Assembly (NCBI GenBank): GCA_030632925.1
Contig: DAOVTU010000272.1
Location: 1 to 5,319, forward strand
Origin: Candidatus Krumholzibacteriia bacterium
GTDB taxonomy: Bacteria; Krumholzibacteriota; Krumholzibacteriia; LZORAL124-64-63
Direction of reading: 5' to 3'
DNA: 5,319 bases
Below are positions 1 to 4,807 of this stretch, in pieces. Each line of letters starts with the position of its first letter. The first letter of the stretch is position 1. The notes beneath the pieces were generated by a model. The model saw only the letters and a program-made list of their open reading frames with translations, had not been told where the DNA came from and ran no database searches. The translations under genes and the position numbers were made by a program.

Positions 1-226
1 CGATGTGTTCAGGGCAGACCTGAATGATCGACTGCAAACGTGCAATGGCCTGGTCCCATTTGCGGGTCGCCAGAAATTCGGCGGCCGAATGGTAGGCCAA
101 ATTCGCTTCCTGCATCTGGCCGGGCTGGCACTCGGCCAACGCCACAGAACCAAACGACAGGCCCATCATCAGCGCCAAGACGCCAAGAATGGAACGGAAG
201 ACGATGTTTTTCCTCGTAAGGAGCAC
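1..226 (-). CDS. Secreted TPR-type protein, 5' part only
   Basis: The first 75 residues of a longer protein are present; the rest lies beyond the left edge. I chose the GTG start at 226 because a GGAGG ribosome binding site sits 8 nt upstream (235-239). This start also gives a full type I signal peptide: basic n-region (LLTRKNIVFR), hydrophobic core at about residues 12-25, and an ALA motif at 29-31 with cleavage predicted before Glu32. The internal ATG pair at residues 20-21 would destroy this signal. Cys33 is not a proper lipobox cysteine because Glu precedes it. Residues 41-74 fit a tetratricopeptide repeat pattern: small and aromatic residues early (A..AY), the acidic/aromatic EF, then KWDQAI, and a Pro at the end (CPEHI). 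The likely role is a periplasmic or envelope scaffold protein; the partner is unknown. It reads in the same direction as the upstream yqeB gene but has its own promoter and a 178-bp gap. One TPR only is visible, so the family call is moderate. Confidence 0.68.
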   Translation of the reverse strand, partial: MLLTRKNIVFRSILGVLALMMGLSFGSVALAECQPGQMQEANLAYHSAAEFLATRKWDQAIARLQSIIQVCPEHI

Positions 227-234
227 GCGGGAAA

Positions 235-239
235 CCTCC
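235..239 (-). promoter_or_regulatory. Ribosome binding site of the TPR-type gene
   Basis: Reading the minus strand, GGAGG lies 8 nt before the GTG at 226. It is a perfect Shine-Dalgarno core, and it decides the GTG start over the in-frame ATG pair at 164-169, which has no such site. Confidence 0.8.
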
Positions 240-281
240 GGATTATGAGGGGGACGGTGGGGATTTTCTAAAGAACCCCTG

Positions 282-294
282 ACTTGTACCAAGT
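282..294. repeat. Perfect inverted repeat at the predicted transcription start
   Basis: ACTTG (282-286) and CAAGT (290-294) are exact reverse complements separated by TAC, making a 13-bp near-palindrome. It sits just downstream of the -10 box and spans the predicted start of the TPR-type transcript, a position typical of a repressor operator. Five-bp arms can occur by chance, so this is only a candidate site. Confidence 0.35.
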
Positions 295-299
295 GCCTC

Positions 300-329
300 A
301 CAATAGTAAGACGCCCCGGGATCTGTCAA
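300..329 (-). promoter_or_regulatory. Sigma70-like promoter of the TPR-type gene
   Basis: On the minus strand a perfect -35 box TTGACA (324-329) is followed after 18 bp by TATTGT (300-305, 4 of 6 consensus positions). An overlapping alternative -10, TACTAT (303-308), would have a 15-bp spacer, which is short. Transcription would start near 292-294 and leave a leader of about 66 nt before the GTG at 226. The leader can fold a weak stem (GGGG at 276-279 with CCCC at 259-262, minus-strand sense). The promoter suggests that the TPR-type gene is transcribed apart from the yqeB operon. The call rests on box match only. Confidence 0.55.
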
Positions 330-351
330 TTTTCGTCCTGAAAATGGATCC
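319..351. repeat. Nested inverted repeats over the -35 box
   Basis: An inner inverted repeat has 6-bp arms, ATTTTC (329-334) and GAAAAT (340-345), with a 5-nt loop. It is flanked by outer arms GGATC (319-323) and GATCC (347-351). The outer and inner repeats are offset by 2 bp, so they can pair together only with an uneven internal loop of 5 and 1 nt. The element overlaps the -35 box of the TPR-type promoter. It could be an operator. If the yqeB transcript reads through, it could also fold as a weak stem-loop; no U-tract follows, so I do not call it a terminator. Confidence 0.4.
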
Positions 352-404
352 GGCCCTCAGTATGTCGAATCTTGTTGTTTGACGCGGTCTGCGGGTCGCT
401 CAAG

Positions 405-1190
405 TCACCAACGCAACTGTTTTAGGGCTTCCCGGACACCTGCTCCCACTTTACAGGCCTTGTCCGTCATTTCGGCGGGATCGACGGCCTGTCCGTGGGG
501 ATCCACATCTCCAACCTTTTCGCCGGCAGAAAGTTCCGCCCGAGTGTGGACCAGGCCTCGCAACAGCCCTGTCAGGGCGCTGACCACCGGCAAGCCGCTC
601 ACATGGCCCACAATCTGGCCTTCTTCGATCAGGTCTCCGATGGCGAAAATCGGGACCAGATGGCCCGCTGCCGGGGCCCGTAACAGTCGAGATAACGTGC
701 GCCCGCCCACCGCTCCGGGGCTCCCCGTGTAGGGCTCAGCCTGCCCATCGAAGATCACCCGCCCCAGATTGGGCCCGCGCATGGTTTCAATGACCACGGC
801 GGCGTCCTGCCCACAGGTGAAGCCTGGACCCAGGCCGATCACTGGCCTTTGGCCCACGGGCAACGCTTCAGGTCGGGTTTTGGTCATCCGCGCATCAACT
901 ATTACATCGGGGTTCAAGCGTTCCAATTCGGCCGCATCCGGATCGATGATGACGGTTCCCAGGCCGGCCACGAACTGGGCCAGTGACGGTTCAACCAACC
1001 GGCCGGGCCACCCCGCCACCAGGGACTGGCCTTCATAAACAGCTTCACTGAAACAAACCAACCGCCTGACGGCCAAGGGATTGTCGATCTCGGCTAAGAT
1101 CACTTCGTGCCCCGCAGCCAGCAATGCGACCGCGACACCGGAGGCCATTTCCCCCGCCCCCTGGATCCATACCCGTCGCACGGCTGTCAC
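405..1190 (-). CDS. yqeB: YqeB, selenium-dependent Mo hydroxylase system protein
   Basis: This 261-residue protein matches the YqeB (EF2563) family, a marker of selenium-dependent molybdenum hydroxylases; its exact reaction is not known. The N-terminus is a nucleotide-binding-like segment, WIQGAGEMASGVA (8-20), followed by the family signature FSEAVYEG (47-54), a second strand region with VDARMTK (98-104), and GLGPGF (119-124) leading to VIETMRG (133-139). Residues 177-200 (GHLVPIFAIGDLIEEGQIVG and on) resemble a biotinyl/lipoyl-type sandwich segment. The C-terminal LRGLVHTR (210-217) and KVGDVDPHG (225-233) complete the family pattern, so it is full length. The start is GTG, overlapping the xdhC stop as GTGA, with GGGAG 7 nt upstream (1198-1202); no ATG occurs early enough. 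It is cytoplasmic and the last gene of the five-gene run. Three cysteines (46, 126, 246) are present; Cys126 lies in a glycine-rich loop where I recall Ala in relatives. Confidence 0.93.
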   Translation of the reverse strand: MTAVRRVWIQGAGEMASGVAVALLAAGHEVILAEIDNPLAVRRLVCFSEAVYEGQSLVAGWPGRLVEPSLAQFVAGLGTVIIDPDAAELERLNPDVIVDARMTKTRPEALPVGQRPVIGLGPGFTCGQDAAVVIETMRGPNLGRVIFDGQAEPYTGSPGAVGGRTLSRLLRAPAAGHLVPIFAIGDLIEEGQIVGHVSGLPVVSALTGLLRGLVHTRAELSAGEKVGDVDPHGQAVDPAEMTDKACKVGAGVREALKQLRW

Positions 1191-2080
1191 TTGAGATCTC
1201 CCAGCAGAGGGAACCCGCGGGAGCCATCGGCCCCTTCGACAGGCTGCACACCGCGCATGACGGCCTGGGCTTCGGCCAATACCGACAGGGCGATTTCCGC
1301 CGGAGTTTCGGCGCCCACTTCAATCCCCACCGGCAGGCGCACCTGTTTCATCCGGTCGCAAAGTTCGGGGAATTCGCTGATCATGCGGCGCAGCTTGGCC
1401 GCTTTGGCCCGGCTGCCGAGGGAGCCAAAAAAGCTAAATGTCCTCTCGTCGCCCATCTCCATCCGCAGCAGGGCTTCGAGGTACCCGGCATCCAATTTGT
1501 GATTGCGGCTGCAGACCAGCACGGCTCCCCGGCGCGGCACCTCCAGGCGGTCCCCCAGCTCTTCGGGGCTGGCCAGAACCGTCTGCACACCCGGCATCAG
1601 GGCGGCGGTGGCCAGGAATTCCGGGCGGTCATCCACAACCGTGAAGCGGAAGCTCAGGGTTTGCCCCAAAGTGACCAGCGCTTGCCCCACGTGTCCCGCG
1701 CCGATCACATAAAAGGGTGTGGCTCGTTGCACCGGTTCGAGGAAGATTTCCATGGAACCGCCGCACACGCCGTGCCCACCAGCGAGATCGATGGAGACCA
1801 TCTCACAGGCACCGGTTTCGAGCGCCGCCAGGGCCCGCTCGATGACCAGGGCTTCGGCCGAGCCGCCGCCCACGGTGCCGGTCACGGTGCCGTCACCGTG
1901 CACGATCATCTTGCTGCCGGCGTGCCGGGGCGCCGAAAGATGGGTCACCACCACGGTGGCCAGCACTCCTTCTTCGCCATGATCAACCATATGGGCCAGG
2001 CGCCGGTAAACATCACCGGGACGGGCCGTCTGGCCGGTGCGCGGGCGCGTCGTCGCCTCTTCGTTGTCAGGCAGAGCCAT
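1187..2080 (-). CDS. xdhC: XdhC/CoxI family molybdenum hydroxylase maturation factor
   Basis: The 297-residue protein has the two-domain layout of XdhC. Such proteins bind molybdenum cofactor, protect it, and assist exchange of an oxo ligand for sulfur (in this operon type, probably selenium) before insertion into the hydroxylase. The N-terminal XdhC_CoxI domain (about 22-118) has GTVGGGSAEA (68-77) and VCGGSMEIFLEP (105-116). The C-terminal Rossmann domain has VIGAGHVGQAL (125-135), VVDDRPEF (148-155), SRNHKLDAGYLEALL (191-205), FFGSLGSRAK (217-226) and the hallmark LPVGIEVGAETPAEIALSVL (249-268). I set the start at ATG 2080, which has GGAGG 6 nt upstream (2087-2091), rather than at an in-frame TTG 15 nt earlier that overlaps this site. 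The gene overlaps the preceding nucleotidyltransferase by 14 nt and the following yqeB by GTGA. The first motif has Ser71+3 (GGGS) where classical XdhC has a Cys; Cys106 is kept. Confidence 0.93.
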   Translation of the reverse strand: MALPDNEEATTRPRTGQTARPGDVYRRLAHMVDHGEEGVLATVVVTHLSAPRHAGSKMIVHGDGTVTGTVGGGSAEALVIERALAALETGACEMVSIDLAGGHGVCGGSMEIFLEPVQRATPFYVIGAGHVGQALVTLGQTLSFRFTVVDDRPEFLATAALMPGVQTVLASPEELGDRLEVPRRGAVLVCSRNHKLDAGYLEALLRMEMGDERTFSFFGSLGSRAKAAKLRRMISEFPELCDRMKQVRLPVGIEVGAETPAEIALSVLAEAQAVMRGVQPVEGADGSRGFPLLGDLK

Positions 2081-2720
2081 CAGGATCCTCCGCAAGTGGA
2101 ATATTTCCCGGCCGGTCCAGATCAGCTGGCGTGTCGAAATCCTTCACCACGCCCACATCTGCCACCGGCACCATTACCGTCTTCTCAATGTGGCCCAACT
2201 GCACCGACATCGCAATCACTTCCCGCATGGCCGCCGAACGCCATATCCCATGCCCCCGCAAGGGGATCAGCCCCGCCACGGGACTGACAACCGGATGGCC
2301 GGGCACTTCCAGATGAGTCGGTCGGACACAACTTGTGGGGTTCAGGCGCGACTGTTGCCACAAATCCTGCAGGGTCGCTGGCGTCACCAAGGGCATGTCA
2401 ACCGGATGGGCCCACAGGTGGGTCAGGTCGGGTTCAGCCTCTTGCAGAACCAACTCCACGGTGCCGGCAGTGTCGCCGCCACCAGGACGACCAATGACCT
2501 GACAACGGGGTACCGCATCAACCACGGCGGCATATCCCGCCACCAGATCCGGAGTCGTCACCACAAGCATCGGCAATTCCAGGTCGGCATATTTAAGAGC
2601 AATAGTTTGCAGGAATGTCTGGCTTTCCAATCCCGGACAAGGCAGCAAACCCTTGGGCCTGCCCATGCGCACGCTGGCGCCGCGGGCCAGGATCACCACC
2701 AAGTCCAGACGGGTGCTCAA
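2067..2720 (-). CDS. MobA/MocA-like molybdopterin nucleotidyltransferase
   Basis: This 217-residue protein is an NTP-transferase of the MobA/MocA type. The family transfers a nucleotide, CMP for hydroxylases of this class, to molybdopterin. The nucleotide-binding signature is LARGASVRMGRPKGLLP (11-27), with RMG..K intact. A metal-binding HPVDMPLVT (105-113, Asp108), GHPVV (141-145) and the C-terminal VVKDFDTPADL (191-201) follow in the family order, so it is full length. The start is a TTG at 2720 that overlaps the yqeC stop as TTGA, with GAGGAA 8 nt upstream (2729-2734). A longer reading to 2765 would overlap yqeC by almost 50 nt. Position 13 of the signature is Arg where MobA/MocA proteins usually have a small residue (LAGG or LAAG). 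The neighbours xdhC, yqeB and yqeC support a cytidylyltransferase (MocA-like) role over a guanylyltransferase, but this is inference. Confidence 0.9.
   Translation of the reverse strand: MSTRLDLVVILARGASVRMGRPKGLLPCPGLESQTFLQTIALKYADLELPMLVVTTPDLVAGYAAVVDAVPRCQVIGRPGGGDTAGTVELVLQEAEPDLTHLWAHPVDMPLVTPATLQDLWQQSRLNPTSCVRPTHLEVPGHPVVSPVAGLIPLRGHGIWRSAAMREVIAMSVQLGHIEKTVMVPVADVGVVKDFDTPADLDRPGNIPLAEDPDGSA
2087..2091 (-). promoter_or_regulatory. Ribosome binding site fixing the xdhC start
   Basis: GGAGG on the minus strand, 6 nt before ATG 2080, lies inside the 3' end of the nucleotidyltransferase gene. An upstream in-frame TTG (2093-2095) would place this sequence within the coding region, so the ATG is preferred. 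Confidence 0.8.
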
Positions 2721-3499
2721 GTCGCGTCTTCCTCGCGTTCGGCAAATGCCGTGCGCAGCGACCAACCTTCGGGGCCCAACGCACAGAACATCGCCAGAGG
2801 CAGATTCGGGTGGTCCATGGCCTGACCCACAAATTCGAACAGACCAATCGAATCATCCTGCTCAGCCAGGCCGGTCAGGGCCAGAACCGTGGGCACGTCA
2901 TCAGGTACTTGGGTCAGGTAGCCGCCATCTTCCAGCAGCAGTTTCGCCAAGTGACTCCACTCCAACACCGTGTATTCGGGAAGTCCAGCGAAGGGCGCAA
3001 AATCACAGCGGCCCCAGCGATGGATATATTCACCAGCCTGGCCGCCGACCGCCCCCACGCCCATGACCACCACGGCCAACGAAGTGCGTGAAGGCCAAAC
3101 AGGCTCGCCGGATTTGTACAGTTTCAAAGGAGATTTTTCCGCGCCATCGACCTCTACCAAAACGATCCGCCCGGGAAACAGTGTGCCCAAAGTATCGACC
3201 TGTTCGGCCGACAACCCTGCCCATTTGCCCGGTTCGTTCTCGCCGTTGTGGACATACAATTTTTCGGGCAACGCCGTCTGGTCGGCGGTCTCGAGTTCGG
3301 ACCAGGTCATCGCCGGCAGGTCGGGCAAAACTTCGCAACGGGTGGTGGTCGTCAACAAGGTCGGGATACTCTCGGCCCCGTAAACATCGGCGACAACCTG
3401 TTGCAGGGAGGTCTTCCCACCAGATCCCATAAAGCTCACCACGTGGCCACCATCGCGTGGCAGAAACACGTGCCAGGGGTCGGCAAATCCAAAACTCAT
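2717..3499 (-). CDS. yqeC: YqeC, selenium-dependent hydroxylase accessory protein
   Basis: The 260-residue protein fits the YqeC family, which co-occurs with selD and yqeB in genomes with selenium-dependent molybdenum hydroxylases; its biochemical role is unproved. A P-loop, GSGGKTS (25-31), sits after a short hydrophobic strand (VVSFM) and is followed by LLTTTTR (48-54), then the family hallmark LVEVDGAEKSPLK (114-126), VVVMGVGAVGG (143-153), a histidine/arginine segment IHRWGR (159-164), and VLALTGLA (205-212). The P-loop predicts nucleotide binding, perhaps in metal or cofactor handling. The ATG at 3499 overlaps the glycosyltransferase stop as ATGA. A purine run GAAAGGGA lies 4 nt upstream, giving a modest ribosome binding site, consistent with coupling. 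The 3' end overlaps the nucleotidyltransferase by TTGA. The length agrees with family members. Confidence 0.92.
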   Translation of the reverse strand: MSFGFADPWHVFLPRDGGHVVSFMGSGGKTSLQQVVADVYGAESIPTLLTTTTRCEVLPDLPAMTWSELETADQTALPEKLYVHNGENEPGKWAGLSAEQVDTLGTLFPGRIVLVEVDGAEKSPLKLYKSGEPVWPSRTSLAVVVMGVGAVGGQAGEYIHRWGRCDFAPFAGLPEYTVLEWSHLAKLLLEDGGYLTQVPDDVPTVLALTGLAEQDDSIGLFEFVGQAMDHPNLPLAMFCALGPEGWSLRTAFAEREEDAT

Positions 3500-4656
3500 G
3501 CAGTCCCTTTCGACGGGCCATCGGCAAGGATTTCCCGATACCAGTTCAACAATCTCTCAACCATTCGTTCGCGCGAATACATGGCACCGAAACGGGCCCG
3601 TCCTCCCTGTCCCAGGCGTTGGGCCAGATCCGGATCATCCTGCAAGCGTTTCAGGGCTGCCGCCAGTGCCTTGGCATCACCAGGCGGCACCAGCAATCCG
3701 GTTTCTTCGGGCACCCCCACTTCCGGCACGCCGGTAGGAAGGTCCGTAGCAATCACGGGCACCGCAGCGCCCATGGCTTCCAGTTGCACCAGACCAAACG
3801 CTTCACTGGCATCGATGCTCGGCAATACCAGTGCCCGGGCGGTGGACAAATGCTCCGCTATGGCTGCTTCATCCAGAGTGCCTGCAAATTGCACCCGATC
3901 CATAATATCCAGGCGCTGCCCCTGCTCCAGCAGGTTGTCTTTTTCCGGACCTTCGCCCACGATGATCAACTCGGCGCCAGGCACGGTGGCAAGGGCGTCG
4001 AAGAGCACCGCGACACCTTTGTAGGGCACCAGACGGCCGACAAAAAGGAACGCCCCGTCAGTACGAGGCTCCACATCCAGCCAAGGATGCGGTTCGATGC
4101 CAAAGGGAACCACCGCCACCTTGTGGCCATAAGGTTGCAACACCGGCGAGCGATCGGCGAGGGATTGCGAAGACACACAAATGCCCGCGGCCTGTTTCAG
4201 GCAGGCTGTGATGAGCGGCTGCAACAGACGGCGGCCCATTTTCTGGCGGGTGATGTCGGCGTGGTACCAGACCACCATGGGCGGACGATCAGGCAGGCCG
4301 GTGCCCACCAGGCCCAGCCAGGCGGCCGCCGCCAGGGGGTTGGGCAGGTGCAAGTGCACGACATCGGGTTTGAAAAGCGCGACTTCCCGGCGCAGCAAGC
4401 CGACCAGGTTCGGAGTCAAAGGCTGCGAGCTGAACACGCCCCGCACAGCCGCTCGCAGCAGGGTTCCCTCCCGTCCGCTGTGAGGCCCGCGGATGATCTC
4501 ACGGCTGTCCACACTGCCATGCCCCGCAGTCAGCAGCGACACGTCACACCCCGCATCGAGCTGACCTTCGGCCAGGTTTTGCAGCGCTGTTTCCATACCG
4601 CCCCGATAAGGCGGGTAATATTTGCCCACGTGCAGAATTTTCATGGCTGGTTTCAT
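3496..4656 (-). CDS. GT4-type glycosyltransferase heading the yqeC-yqeB operon
   Basis: The 386-residue protein is a GT-B fold, retaining GT4 glycosyltransferase. The N-terminal acceptor domain begins MKILHVGKYYPPYRGGME (5-22) with the glycine-rich loop GGME, followed by DVVHLHLPNPLAA (98-110). The C-terminal donor domain has FVGRLVPYKG (205-214), IIVGEGPE (231-238), VLPSIDASEAFGLVQLEAMG (277-296) containing the E-x7-E pair Glu285/Glu293, and GLLVPPGD (320-327). No membrane segment is seen, so it probably acts at the inner face of the membrane on a lipid-linked or soluble acceptor; donor and acceptor are unknown. I start at ATG 4656 because a promoter ends 6 nt before it, which rules out the longer frame reaching 4821. 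A second ATG at 4644 (MKIL) is possible; neither has a Shine-Dalgarno site. The stop overlaps yqeC as ATGA, an unexpected partner for molybdenum/selenium maturation genes. Confidence 0.92.
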   Translation of the reverse strand: MKPAMKILHVGKYYPPYRGGMETALQNLAEGQLDAGCDVSLLTAGHGSVDSREIIRGPHSGREGTLLRAAVRGVFSSQPLTPNLVGLLRREVALFKPDVVHLHLPNPLAAAAWLGLVGTGLPDRPPMVVWYHADITRQKMGRRLLQPLITACLKQAAGICVSSQSLADRSPVLQPYGHKVAVVPFGIEPHPWLDVEPRTDGAFLFVGRLVPYKGVAVLFDALATVPGAELIIVGEGPEKDNLLEQGQRLDIMDRVQFAGTLDEAAIAEHLSTARALVLPSIDASEAFGLVQLEAMGAAVPVIATDLPTGVPEVGVPEETGLLVPPGDAKALAAALKRLQDDPDLAQRLGQGGRARFGAMYSRERMVERLLNWYREILADGPSKGTA

Positions 4657-4662
4657 GACTGG

Positions 4663-4691
4663 ATAGTAGTCCACGCGGCGCTTCGGGTCAA
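4663..4691 (-). promoter_or_regulatory. Promoter of the glycosyltransferase-yqeB operon, possibly leaderless
   Basis: On the minus strand TTGACC (4686-4691, 5 of 6) is followed by an ideal 17-bp spacer and TACTAT (4663-4668, 4 of 6). Only 6 bp (CCAGTC) separate the -10 box from the ATG at 4656, so the predicted +1 is the A of that codon or within a base or two. No Shine-Dalgarno sequence precedes either ATG, which agrees with a leaderless transcript. Box scores and spacing support the promoter; the start point is inferred. Confidence 0.6.
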
Positions 4692-4769
4692 AGTCCCGGC
4701 AAGCCCTTGTCGCCGCAACAGAATCGCCTTTAGTTGAGAGTATTCGGATCGTCCGGCCAACGGCAGGGT

Positions 4770-4792
4770 CGGATGGCAAGCCGTACCATCCG
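4770..4792 (+). promoter_or_regulatory. Hairpin just before the ribosome binding site of the kinase-like gene
   Basis: CGGATGG (4770-4776) and CCATCCG (4786-4792) are perfect 7-bp reverse complements around a 9-nt loop. The stem ends 2 nt before the AAAGGGGG ribosome binding site (4795-4802). In the plus-strand mRNA it could affect access of the ribosome; as DNA it could be an operator. No T-run follows, so it is not a terminator. A smaller palindrome, CGGA-TCG-TCCG, lies at 4745-4755. I found no convincing plus-strand -10/-35 pair in 4657-4807; TTGAGA at 4734-4739 lacks a good -10. Confidence 0.45.
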
Positions 4793-4807
4793 CCAAAGGG
4801 GGCCGCC

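Noticed and set aside
5..271. Plus-strand frame of 88 codons at the left end
   Set aside because: It runs opposite the signal-peptide TPR-type gene, lacks a ribosome binding site and has no recognisable content.
329..404. Rho-independent terminator after yqeB
   Set aside because: No GC-rich stem followed by a U-run is visible. The only stem (329-345) is AT-rich, lacks a U-tract and overlaps a promoter box.
2078..2095. TTG at 2095 as the xdhC start
   Set aside because: The GGAGG site would then lie inside the gene, directly before a well-placed ATG at 2080.
1124..2287. A long plus-strand open frame (387 codons) opposite xdhC and yqeB
   Set aside because: It has no recognisable domain, is rich in His/Gln/Arg/Pro as expected from antisense reading of GC-rich coding DNA, and lies opposite two well-recognised genes.
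2037..2825. Plus-strand open frame opposite the MobA/MocA-like gene
   Set aside because: Antisense shadow: composition dominated by Gln, His and Arg, no motifs, and the minus strand carries a recognised gene.
3457..4737. A plus-strand open frame of 426 codons opposite the glycosyltransferase
   Set aside because: The opposite strand encodes a complete GT4 protein with all motifs; this frame is low-complexity-like and has no supporting ribosome binding site or family features.
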